From Maniola hyperantus (lineage: Eukaryota > Arthropoda > Insecta > Lepidoptera > Nymphalidae): a stretch of 64,000 nucleotides of DNA. Under the pieces are notes generated by a model. The model searched no databases. It was given only the letters and a program-made list of their open reading frames with translations, and was not told the origin of the DNA. Below, one piece after another: positions 32,401 to 44,600 of this stretch (the stretch's first letter is position 1; each line of letters begins with the position of its first letter). The DNA lies in contig NC_048548.1 of assembly GCF_902806685.2 (NCBI RefSeq), forward strand, positions 10,008,557 through 10,072,556. The letters run 5' to 3'. The position numbers and the translations under genes were made by a program.

Positions 32401-32587
32401 TATTAATATACCTAGGTACTTACCTAATCTAAAATCTAAACACAGGGTTTTTGATAGGTTCCTACCTACCTTCTAGTCTTCTACCTACCCATCCAAATAG
32501 GCAACGAAATTAAATTTTCTTTCGTTTGAGTTGGAAAATTGAATGTTAGATGTTAGTAGGTAAGTCATTACTTCATTAGAGAGTTAC

Positions 32588-32815
32588 TAGCTGATGCTCG
32601 CTACTTCGTTCGCGTGGAATTAGGTTTTTTTAAAATCCCGTGGGAACTCTTTGATTTTCCGGGATAAAAGTCTATGTTACTCTCCAGGTCTTTATCTATA
32701 CCCATGCAAAAAATCACGTCAATCCGTTGCACCGTTGCGACGTGATTGAAAGACAAACCAACAAACCAATCGACCAACAAACCAACAAACAAACACACTT
32801 TCACATTTATAATAA
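32588..32815 (-). repeat. ACTAATATTATAAA family repeat, reverse copy
   Basis: It starts CTAGCTGATGCTCGCTACTT, includes ATCCCGTGGGAACTCTTTGA and CCGGGATAAAAGTC, and ends in TTTCACATTTATAATAAGGG. Confidence 0.75.
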
Positions 32816-33149
32816 GGGTACCTACTGATTGAGTGTGTAGTGTAGTACACGTGAGTGATAAGGCACTCTTACGTGTTTGAAGGTACTAGTAGCTTCAATC
32901 AATCAATCAGCCTATTTGCGTCCACTGCTGGACATAGGCCTTCCCAAGAGCACGCCAGTAGTAGCTTACCGTGCTAATGAATCTAGTAACATCTTATTTC
33001 ATTCGTGTGAGTTCAACATGCGAAGGACATTTTAATTAGAGGTTTGCGTAAGACAAATGAGTTAATTTAAGCTCAAAACTTGTTTTGTTTGTATTGTTTG
33101 AAGTAGGTAGGCAGGTATGCCAATAAAAATTCACATTATGATTACAGCC

Positions 33150-33366
33150 TACTAGCTGATGCCCGCGACTTCGTCCGCGTGGAATTAGTTTTTTAAAAAT
33201 CCCGTGGGAACTCTTTGATTTTCCGGGACAAAAAGTAGCCTTGGTCACTCTCCAGGGTATAATCTATCTCCATTCCAAATTTCATCCAAATCCGTTCAGC
33301 CGTTTTTGCGTGGTTGAGTAACAAACATCCAAACATCCAAACATCCACACTTTCAGTAGGATAGTA
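33150..33366 (-). repeat. ACTAATATTATAAA family repeat, reverse copy 2
   Basis: CTAGCTGATGCCCGCGACTT...GGGACAAAAAGTAGCC...CCGTTCAGCCGTTTTTGCG, the same order of blocks as 32588-32815. Confidence 0.75.
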
Positions 33367-33427
33367 GGATAGGCGTCGTTGTTACTATATTGAAGTGTAG
33401 AATCAGATTCAGAATTTATGAAGAAAA

Positions 33428-33842
33428 AAAACCGGCCAAGTGCGAGTCGCGCACTGAGCGTTCTGTACTGCAGTCGTACTTTTTCTACTTTTTGCACGAT
33501 AAATCCATAACTATTATGCATAAAAATAAATAAAAATCTGTTTTAGAATGCACAAGTGAAGCCCTTTCATATGATATATCTTACTTCTAAAGTTGAAAAT
33601 AGCAATATTTGTTCATGACCACAATTTAATTTTTCGGGTTCCGTACCTCAAAAGGAAAAATGGAACCCTTATACGATCACTTTGTTGTCTGTCTGTCTGT
33701 TTTTTTGTTGTGTGGTTACATCCACAAATTCACGGTTTTCAGATTTTCCCCGAATGTCTGCTATGAGACCTACCTACCTGCCAAATTTCATGATTCTAGG
33801 TCAACGGGAAGTACCCTGTAGGTTTGTTGACAGACCGATAAA
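33428..33842 (+). repeat. GCCAAGTGCGAGTC family repeat, copy 2
   Basis: Starts AAACCGGCCAAGTGCGAGTC and shares the TTTTTGCACGATAAATCC... and GATTCTAGGTCAACGGGAAG blocks with 10171-10598. Confidence 0.7.
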
Positions 33843-34026
33843 TCCACGCGGGCGAAGCCGCGGGCATCAGCTTGTTTATAATATGGGTAGTGATTTAGCC
33901 CTGACCACAGAATATATAATAGTACTAACTGACCAAAAGTCTAATGACGCGGCGCACCCAACAACCAACAAGGGTGACAGAAAATATTCACCATTCCACA
34001 CTGAATTCATTGTGGATAATTCCATT

Positions 34027-34153
34027 GTACACAATCTCTAAACTAAACTAAAATGTCACCCCTAAATCTATTGTTATCCCTTTCATAATGTTGCTTGCTG
34101 AAAAGGATGGCACTAGATGACTGTTAATTTAGTTTAGTTTAGAGATTGTGTAC
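34027..34153. mobile_element. Small MITE with 24-bp inverted repeats, copy 1
   Basis: The ends GTACACAATCTCTAAACTAA... and ...TTAGTTTAGAGATTGTGTAC are perfect inverted repeats around about 75 bp. The second copy is at 41538-41668. Confidence 0.8.
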
Positions 34154-34972
34154 AAGAGGCTTAGTAAAATTATAGGCAGGTAGGTATATCTACATTTTTT
34201 ACCATCCGCCCCCGGTCTCATTGGCCATCTTGTTGGTATGGGGTATTGCTTGTCATCTATGGTACTGGCAGATGTTAGATTACAACACAGACGTTTATCA
34301 ACTACTCGGTGGATTACAAACAATAAAGATATTTTTTCCTTCCTTTTTTTATCATTTAAAATTTTCCATGTGTACCTACCTACCTAAGTAGTTATATTAT
34401 TTTGTCATTAGGTAAAATACTTGCAATCATATTGTAAGTAGGCATGTACCTACTACCTAGTAATTAAACTAGGTACCTAGGTACTTAGTTGTTATGTTTG
34501 GGAGGTTTATTAGGAAAATGAGTCATTCATTTTTACGAACTAGGTAGGTAGGTATCTACTTACAATCTTAGTACAGGTAAGTATTGGGTAAGTAACTGAA
34601 CCTTAGTACGAGTATAGCAGCCAAGGTTCGATCGTGCCGGTTCTACAATTTTGATCGTTTTAAAATTTATGTAGAATACTTATCATCTACTGTTAGACAT
34701 AGGCCTTGACTTAAATTAGATGAGTTGAAGTATGGGAGCAAAAATATAATAATTATATTTTTATATTATTATATTAACTCATTAATACATTCTCATAATA
34801 AGTACCTACTTTGTAATATTTCTTTTTACCCGACTACGGCAAAGCCAAAAGGAAGGGTTATGATTTTAGAAATCTATGTATGTATGTTTGTATGTATGTG
34901 TGTTCCACTGTAGCGATTTATGTCTCATAATGTTTTGTCTCTCGAGAGTCGAGTCTCCGGGTGAGATCTATG

Positions 34973-35098
34973 TATAGAGCATACTCTGACTTTGCTTAGA
35001 CTTAAGACAGAGTTAAAACGAGACAGAGCATCTCTCACATAAGTGTGTCTCGTTTTGACTCAATCTTAAGTCTGAGCAAAGTCGAAGTGCACTCTATA
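34973..35098. mobile_element. Foldback / MITE-like element
   Basis: The arms 34973-35026 and 35045-35098 are imperfect inverted repeats (GACTTTGCTTAGACTTAAGA against TCTTAAGTCTGAGCAAAGTC; GTTAAAACGAGACA against TGTCTCGTTTTGAC) around a short loop. Confidence 0.75.
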
Positions 35099-35370
35099 AA
35101 TTTCAGCCTTAGCCTCTGTCTCCGTTCCTAAACAAAAGTTATAGGTATTAATGAAGGAAGGAGATAAATAAACTGTAGAGTTATGTGGTCGAAACTATTG
35201 CATACCTATCATGTGTGGTCTGCGCCTGCGTGGCATTTACTAAAGTGTTTATAAATAACTATGATTTAACTAGTACCTAGGTAAATAATAACTTAGGAGT
35301 GAAATCATTTGTGATGTCATACGTTTGTTCATAGACACGTCACTCAGTTGTATTGATTTGTAAATTATCT

Positions 35371-35590
35371 AAATATATAAAAGGAAAGGGTGACTGACTG
35401 ACTGACTGCCTGATTTATCAACGCGCAGCTCACTACTTGATAGATTGGACTGAAATTTGGCATGCAGATAGCTATTATGACGTAAGCATCTGCTAAGAAA
35501 GGATTTTGTAAAATTCAACCCCTAAGGGGGTGAAATAGGGGTTTAAGTTTGTGTAGTCCACGCAAACGAAGTCGCGAGCATAAGCTAGTA
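35371..35590 (+). repeat. TGACTGACTGAC...GCATAAGCTAGTA repeat, copy 3
   Basis: TATATAAAAGGAAAGGGTGAC at the start and GTCGCGAGCATAAGCTAGTA at the end. Confidence 0.8.
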
Positions 35591-35859
35591 ATTTATATTA
35601 AAAGTCTTAATTCTAACTGAAAGCTTCTTCTAACTATTAAAGTAAACGTTCGTTGTTCTTGTAGATATTCAAGAAATGGTCTTCGTTAGTTTTAAACATA
35701 ATCCACTTAGTTATCTATTTGTTTATAAAGTTATTGATTATTATTATAAAGTTTTTCATATTTAATTAGTTGAAGTGATAATGTTACCCACATGTTACCT
35801 ACCGTACGAATTAAGAGTCTACGTTTTGTTGAAATTAATGTCAATCCATAGTTCCATAC

Positions 35860-36004
35860 TAATATAATAAATACGAAAATGTGTCTGTCGTCACTGGTCT
35901 GCTATCTTTTCACGGCCCATACTATTGCGCTGTTTTTTATATCGGAAAATAAAAGAATTCCCACGGGATTCAAAAAATCTAATTCCAAGCGGATGATGTC
36001 GCGG
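35860..36004 (+). repeat. ACTAATATTATAAA family repeat, partial
   Basis: TACTAATATAATAAATACGA...CTTTTCACGGCCC...GGAAAATAAAAGAATTCCCA with a ragged 3' end. Confidence 0.6.
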
Positions 36005-36103
36005 CCATCATTTAGTGAAATGTAAGTAAAAAAAAAATCAAAATAAAAAACCGACTTCAATAACCACCAACACTAAAAAGTAAAAAATAATTTAACTTAT
36101 TAC

Positions 36104-36284
36104 CCAATATATTATGTATACCAGAGTTATTGTAGTTCTATAGTAATATTTTTTGGAGTCGGTGCCAATGTGGAGTCGCAAAACACTATGAAGAGTAGAT
36201 AGACGGTTCGTGCGGCTAATTGGCACCGGCTCCAAAAAATATTACTATAGAACTACAATAACTCTTGTATACATAATATATTGG
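36104..36284. mobile_element. Foldback element with 64-bp arms
   Basis: The arms 36104-36167 and 36221-36284 are nearly perfect inverted repeats (CCAATATATTATGTATACCA... against ...TTGTATACATAATATATTGG). Outside each arm lies the AAACCGACT / AGTCGGTTT motif. The loop is about 53 bp. Confidence 0.8.
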
Positions 36285-36329
36285 TAGTCGGTTTTTATTT
36301 TTTTTTATTTTTTTTTTATTTCACAATTT

Positions 36330-36790
36330 TTAGTGGCCCCATCGTACTAAAATATGCCTGGTTAAAAACCTACTGTTTCAAAGAATCATTATAAATCGGT
36401 TCATATTTGGCGAAGAAATCGCGTAACAAACATACAAAAAGACATACATTCGAATTGAGAACCTTCTCCTTTTTTCAAGTCGGTTATAAATATGCTATGC
36501 CTGGTTAAAACCCTACTGTTTACAAAGCTATAACACTGATCGCGAGCAATTTACTCTTATTAATTGAGGAGTTCCGTTCTCCATCTCCGAAGATATTCAT
36601 CAGATCTTTACCAAATTAAAATGGGACCACCTCAGAAGTATGTCCTACAAAATAAAAAAAGAATCATCAAAATCGGTTCACAATTGACGGAGTAATCGCG
36701 TAACAAACAAAAAAAATAAAAAAATAAAAATAAAAAAAACATACAGTCGAATTGATAACCTCCTCCTTTTTTTGAAGTCGGTTAATAAAA
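36330..36790 (+). repeat. Two tandem pieces of an AATCGCGTAACAAAC...AAGTCGGTTA repeat
   Basis: Near 36415-36487 and again near 36665-36785 the blocks AATCGCGTAACAAAC, CATAC...TCGAATTGA and CTCCTTTTTT.AAGTCGGTTA recur in order, preceded each time by AAATCGGTTCA-type sequence. Confidence 0.65.
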
Positions 36791-36799
36791 TATGATAAA

Positions 36800-38635
36800 A
36801 CATTGAAAAAGTTTAAATATTTTCCAAGCGAGCTAGTAAACTCTATTGTTAACTTAGTATTATAGATAGGTACCTACCTATCTATCCTAATTTAAATGAA
36901 GGCAAATAAGTTCTCAAGGAAATCACGAGATGTCTGAAGGCCAATGCCTACAGTTGGTATCTAAATAGCCTAACTACCTACTTACCTAGATTTTTTGCGT
37001 TAGTAAAACCTGCTCAAGCGGAAAAATATTTAAATCTTTGGTAAAAGCATTGAACAAATATGATAATTATGTTATTTATGTAGTTCAACATCCGGACGCT
37101 TTAACCAAATAAATAAATAAATATTTAGGTTGTTAGTAATTTTTTTACAACCAATCTAGAGTCTAACAAAATAGTAAATCACAAATGACTGTTGCTGAAT
37201 CATCAAATAACAGACGCTTGATTCTGTAAATAAAACACCTGTAAATCGAACAATAAAACTGAAAACGAGTCGGCAACCTTGATGAAGTTGGTTTATTGAT
37301 ATTTCAAAATAGTTCCAACGTAAAACGTTTTGAAGCAAAGTTGCTTCAAAACAAAACGCGTAAACTCCAGTCCACACTTTACATTGATGCATTGTTTTAG
37401 GTAGTGAACCAACTTAATTAATACACTAGTGAAGGAATCAGTCAATCTGGTTCTCACGATTTTGATAAAATCTAGCATTGTGTACGTCTAATTAGGTAAG
37501 TACCTACCTAGGTAGGTACCTATTTAAGCATATCTACACTAATATTATAATAGGTATTATAAAAAGGTGTGAGTTTGGATGTAGGGAATAATATTCGGAA
37601 GTAATGATTGGATTCTGAGAATTGTTTCACTAATAGCTATAGCTTATAGCTAAGTAGGTATATAATACCCGAGTCCTTTATAAGGCTATAAAATTATACC
37701 ACGCAGACGACAAGGTTGCGCGAAAAAGCTAATCCTAAACTATCGAAGTTCATTTCAATTAGTGGCTAGTGCGTGGTTTGAGCGTTAGAAGCGTTCACTA
37801 TTTAAAAAGCAAACCCTACAATGGTTTATTATGGTGATAGGTAGGTACCTACCTAGTATGCGTAGAGAATGCGTTCACGCCGGCTCCATGGACCCGTTCT
37901 ACAAGTTTGATGTCATGCTCAAAGATAGAGGGTAATCGCTTCCCGTAGAGACCCCATAACGACTCTTCTTATAGAGACAGTCTGACTGGGTCAAGGTTAT
38001 TGGTGTATTTAGAGCGACCTTGAATCACGTATTGTTCGCTCCTCGTAACTTGACGCGTAAGAATATGTTGGCAGTTGTCATTATTGCAAATCACACAATA
38101 ATAAGCCCTAATTTCTAAGGAATAAAGCAAATAAAGCAATGGCCAATGGTGCCAAAATATTCTCACGCGTCAATAATATATAATGTAGATTATAGATATA
38201 CCTACTTATTGAAATGTCTGTGGTTTAACTTTTAATACACCTTAAAACCTAAATAATATTACAAGGTTATAATGTTATTATGTGCTCTGGTATTTTCTTG
38301 AAAAACTTCATACGCGCTACGCACGGTATGAAAGGGAGCGTCCCCTTCATAAAGTTAACTGTAGGGGAAAGACAATTACTTTCGTTTCAAGAATAAAACT
38401 TTTGACAATACCTATATAGGTACCTCAAGGCTCAAAGTCTCAATTTATTCGTCATCATGGCCCCACGAGCTATGATGTCATGCCTGCTCCGCTTCGTCAT
38501 TCACCACCCGCGTTCGATTTCGTTTCTCGTACTAGCACAGTGAACAGTCTGCAGTCTGCACGTCGCGCCAATACAACGCCGCCCGCGTCCCAGTGTAAAC
38601 AAACCCGTGTGAATTGAATAACTACAAGCAGAAAA
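36800..38635. other. Region upstream of gene 2
   Basis: No gene recognised. The last ~150 bp (about 38480-38635) are richer in G and C than the rest and should contain the promoter and 5' UTR of gene 2, though I cannot place the start site. Confidence 0.5.
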
Positions 38636-41600
38636 ATGGCAATCAGCAGATTATCTATCATCAAATTTTTGGAACTGGTGAGTTTGAGAAGTATCCTTAA
38701 TCTTATAGCTATTGTATTTAGGTTTTATTGGAAAATGTAAGCTTAACCGCTTGGTACGCTTCGCGGCGCTTGCTATATTGTGCGTTGTGATAATGGTGGT
38801 TACCTACCTTGTTATTGTTTATAGGATTTTACCTCAGGATTTTTCTTGAAAATAATAATGCGTACCTACCTACCTAATATTTCTTCCTCATACGAGTCGA
38901 CTAACGATATAAGTACCTACTCGTAATACCTAAGTTATGATTAAGACCCTCAGGTTTTATAACGATTAGGTACATTTTCAGGTACTTACCTATAAAGTTG
39001 ATTATAAGTTAGCCATGGCATGAAAACATCTCAAGGCCAGATCCGTATCTCGAATGACGAGTTTCATAATTTTCGTGAAATGCTTGCTTTGCCTTTTAGG
39101 GTAACATTAAGGTTAGTCGATTAGGTAAATAATGTATGAACTTAAGTTGAACATAACTTGAAGAGAGCTTGAAACTGATCTTTCTGAAAAAGGCACGATA
39201 GGTGGAATTTACATTACAGGTCCCAGCCGCTCTCCGAGGCTCTGCCCTCTTTATATCGTGCCTGAGGGTGACCTATGCTACGCTTTAACATAGTTTTAAG
39301 TATAGATTGTGAAATTGTGGCTGTACGATGGGCTGTACCTACACACTACGCGGTCGCCACTTTTTGGGTCCAACGGCTATATCGCCCCTGGCAACCAGTT
39401 TGGGCCTACCCATACCATTGGCATCCCTTATTATAGGAATGATTAATTGTATTATATTGTTGCTATACTAGCAACTTGTAGCACTGTAATACATAACAAT
39501 AGGTATATGTTATGTATACCTACTACCTATTATTATTTATTATCTACCCACGCATATACCTACTGTGATTCATTATGCTTTTTACAAGAAAATATGACTT
39601 CATTGTAGGTAGGTAGGTACGTATTAAGGTGGAAGACACGGTCTGCCTGCGAAATTCATATATAATTTGGTTTTTCGCAATTTGTAATAACAATACGACA
39701 AAGTAGGCTTATGACATTCAAATTGAGCCTCTGGTAGTATCATCTTCACGGGCTAATATAAAAATCTTTACTTGAAAATGTCCACTTTAAGTTGCTAAGG
39801 GCGAAATTTGAATGCCAAGTCTACTTTGTCGCATTAGTTCAGAAATTGTGAAAAACCAAATTAAATTTGAATTTCGCGGGCAGACCCGTGTCTTGGGCCT
39901 TAACTTTTAATTTGCCCATTATGTACTTATATTATGCCTATTTATGTTAATAATCAGCAGTCAGCAGCAGCAATTTTTCTAGTTGTTCTAATAAGAGGAC
40001 ATTAACTTTTGGATTAGCGTTATAGGGGTCTTAACTAGGTAGGTGCCTATTAAAAACAAATAAAATATTAATTAGTTAAGCAACTAAAATCGATTATCCT
40101 AATTAAATTGATCGTACGATATTCAATTAAAAAAGTTATAATTAAGAATAATAATAATAAAGCAGTTTTTATTTTGATAAATTTTCCGTATACTATTATT
40201 TAAGTTTGGCTTATTAGAATTATGAGGAAACATTAAAAAATAAATAATTGGCAACTTAATTAACTAACGTTGTAGTGTAAATATTAATATTTCGACAATT
40301 TCGAGAAACCACTTTTGAACTAAATATAGGTACGTTCATAACAACGCCGATAAGTGATAGTTGTACAGTGATAATAATATGGTTTTTTTTTCGACTCATT
40401 TTAAAATATTTTTTTATCTATCATACCTAGGTACCTATATAATATATTTATTATCGCCAAATCTCACAAACAGTCAAAAAATGTTTTGATCCTTCTTACC
40501 TACCTTCCCATAGGATTTAGGAAGAAGACTGGCTGTTACTATCTAATACCTAGTGGCTCACTTACAGTTAGGTACAAGTTACAGTTCAACAAGAATTAGT
40601 CCTGTTATACCTATACGGATCGACTGTTATGCGACTTACGGAAATTCTTACAAAAACAAATTAGAAAACAAAATGATGTCGTTAGTTTCTCTGCTTTCTA
40701 TTGAGGACTATTGAGGACGCAACACAATGTTGTTCAATTAAAATGCAAAAGTCGTGCGGAGGTCGTAAATGATCGTTTGTCAAGGCTAATATGGTAGCTG
40801 GCCTCATACTCAATGTTTACTACCTAGGTACAAATTATTCATACAAACAAGTCTATTTCAATCGCTGACTTAAAATATGCGTAACTTCAATATTAAATTT
40901 TTAAGGAGCTTACCAAGTACCTACCCATCTACTGATTATATTATTTTTAGTTTGTAAATGCAAATGCTTCTGGCATTCGCTTGTAATGTAAGAAATAGTA
41001 TTCAAGCGTTATATTGGCGAGCACTGAGTACGTCAAACTGAGCAACGCAACTGCGCAACGAAAGTTGCGCTTTTGCGCACTTTCGTAATGAATTAATTAA
41101 ATGTTATAATTTCAAACATTACAGCGATTGCTGTACTTAGTGAAAACAAGTAAGACTGCTGTTTGCATTGCATCTTTTGAGCCCACATAAATCCACCATT
41201 TTCATTAAAACAATATGTACCTACCCAGTACCCAGTGACATCACGCCGTCATTCAATAGGAATCTAATGACGTACCTATAATTTATCAAAATCGGTTGAG
41301 CCATTGAGTGGTTACGAGCGGACATAGGAACGGACATACATACACACAGTTTAAACACAAAACCCCCCTTCTGGGCTTGGCCGCAGTCGGGTGACAAGCC
41401 ACGAGGAGTGAGTGTTACATACGCGAATGTTCCTGACAGTACTGCACCATTGTAATGTTATGCTCAAAATTTACTTCCAAAATACATGTAAATGCTTCAT
41501 CATGCTGATTCGCTAACTCAATGTGGCCAATTCCTTTGTACACAATCTCTAAACTAAACTAAAATATCACGTCTAAATCTATTGCTATCCCTTTCATAGT

Positions 41601-44600
41601 GTTGCTTGCGGAAAAGGAAAGCAATAGATTTAGACCTGTTAATTTAGTTTAGTTTAGAGATTGTGTACTAGAGAATCGGCCCCATTGTCTAATGTTGTAT
41701 TATAGCCACCGAGGTCATTTGACATTGGCTGGTTCTACATTGCTGCTTCACTGAGTGACATGAAAATATTTTTCGTAGAAAACCTTCAACGGATTAAAAA
41801 TTAAAAAATTAGCTTGGTGGCTATCATTCACTGTTAGACACTGAGTTAGCGAATCACCCCGCCGCTGGTCAATACTCAGTACGCACTAAGGTTACTGCGC
41901 TCCGTCAGCGGGAATGATGATCCGATAAAATCATCCATACCCTTGCCACAGAATATATAATAGTACTAACGTACCCTTGCTTAAGCTCATCTTCGGCAAC
42001 CTTCCTTTTATTCGTTACCTTAACAATGTACTTATGTTGATGTTCGAACAGTTTGAGCTTGACGTATCAAACCGGACGAACCCATACATAATTCTTCAAA
42101 ATTTAGTTGAGCATTAACCACATATTCTGCAAGACTTTGATACTAAACAGTACGCTTAGTACGAGATTTTATAACGTTGATAGTATTGGAGTGTCGAAAC
42201 ACTTCCGCGTTATAGTAAACTGGATCTTAACTACCTTGTTTTAACGCTCAAGTTTGTCTACATATCTATACACTCTACAGTTAGAGCTCCAAGCGGAAAC
42301 GTTGCAAAATTAAAATCATTCACTTTAGGTCCATTTTACTTTGACGTTATTGTGTTTCGACTCTCGAATTTTAGCAACGTGCGTGCGTTGGTGAGACGTA
42401 AAATCTTATACTTAGCGGTCCGGGTGATTTTTGAAGTGAAATCATTTGGGGTGTTGAGCGAGGTTTTGATAAAAAACTTAGTAAATTAGTACCTACCGGA
42501 GTGTCTATAGATGTACCTAACTAGTATATCGTGTGGAGGGAGAAATCATAAGAATCCGATCTCTTTGGGAAGAGATTGGATTATGTGGGGGTGTCTACAG
42601 TACCCACTAAAACCGCCTTGATGGCCATCCTCAACGCATCTAGTGCCTCTCTTGCGCTATGCCCATTGAGCTCTTCCTGGAAACTCCTAATGCTTATCGG
42701 CTCTTTGAGCTATGTGTTCTGCCCATTGCCACTTGAGCCTATTACTAAGACTCCGCTGTCCGTCTGTCACCAGGCTGTATCTCATGAACCGTGATACTTA
42801 GTTGAAATTTTCACTGATGATGTAGGTATTTCTGTTGCCGCTATAACAACAAATACTAAAAAACAGAATAAGGGGGCTCACATACAACAAATTTCAAAAA
42901 AAATTGCCGTTTTTATACATAATGGTATGGAACCCTCCGTACGCGAGTGCGACTCGCGAATGGCCGGTTTTTTTTAAAGTGAGTTCATATGAACCTATAA
43001 CCTGATCTGGTATTATTACCTGATCCTATAAGTAGTCTCTCGAGTCTCGATGTATGCCAGTAATTGAGGCAAGGTCCATCGCCTCGATAACCTCGCGTGT
43101 AGCGCGCACTCATTGCAATCGCGACCACAACGTAATGACATCACCACATTTTATGGACTCTTGATATGAAATATTACGTCATGCTTTACGCCAAAAACAT
43201 ATTTACCACATTCTCAGAAACTGTTTATCAGTTTCTTAATGAATCAAATAAACTTTTATTTATTTATTAAATACATAAAAAGAAAAGCTGACTGACTGAC
43301 TGATCTATCAACGCACTGCTCAAACTACTGGACGGAATGGGCTGAAATTTGGCATGCAGCTAGCTATTAGAGTTAGACGTAGCCATCTGCTAAGAAAGTA
43401 GTTTTGAAAACGCAACCCCTAAGGGGGTAAAATAGGGGGTTTCAAATTTGTGTAGCTAGAGCGGGCGTTAAAAGCTCATCAGGTACCTACTTAGATTCCT
43501 TCAAATGTCTTCTGAATCATGCATATGCCTTGAACAATAGGTAACTTAGTTTATTGTTATAACTTATAATAAACAATAACTAGGTACCTACAACAATAGG
43601 CTACTTGACTCATATCTAATTTCGTCCAATAAATCATTATTTATTATAGTATTTTGCTTAAGACAACGAAATATATCAATAACAATTATTAAAAACGCAG
43701 GATGGATATATAAATCCAATTTTAAAAAATACAGTTTTTATTTTTATTTGAAACGCAGAAAACGCTGTCAGCCATGATGTGACGTCATTAAATATGTAAA
43801 CAAAGAAATGTCATCCCTATGTCACGCGGGGACTAACGTAGTATCCATATATATAAAATTTAGAATCCTGACTAACTTGTATATCAACGCACAGCCTAAA
43901 CATCTAAACAGCTGGTCCTAGATACATGAAATTTGGTGGGTGTGTTCTTTGTAGGTAAAGAGAAGGTATCCACTAGGAAAGGATTTTTTGAAATTCCACC
44001 CCTGAGTGGGTTAAATGGAGGTTTGAAATTTATGAAGTCCACGCGGGCGAAGTCACGAGCATAAGCTAGTTTTTATATATTTCTAAAAACTCATAGTAAA
44101 CGTAAAAAAATATCGTTTTCTCTTTATAAATTGAATAAGTTATTAAGTAAGACTTACAACAAAGTGATCTTTGCAAAAATAAATTTGGGTTGAAGTCGTT
44201 AGTCATATAGGATCCCTTTAAGCAAGTCTTCGCGTGTTACGTATATTTATTTCACTGGGGCACTCTAATCCACAACTTTCCTGTGGTCTTTATCGATGCG
44301 TTTTTTACATTCTCGGATGATACAATAACGAAAATTACTATATTTTTCATGTACACTAGTATAGAAGTGATGTTTATTAAACTTTGGGAGGTTATGCTGT
44401 TGTTTACAAATGCATGACGTCAGAGCACAGATAATCTATCGGCCAAACATGGCCGACAGTGTTTTCACCTGTCTAAGAAAAATATATTTTTAAAGGTTCG
44501 AACGCACCTGAGCGGCGCGGCGCGGCGCTTCAGCGAGCTGCACGTCGCGGCACAGAGCGTCAAAATATCATTTCTATCATTTTGTATGGCGCATATCGCA

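Noticed and set aside
42576..42794. 72-codon frame near 42.6 kb
   Set aside because: The opposite strand reads as a broken LINE C-terminus, so this frame is a shadow.
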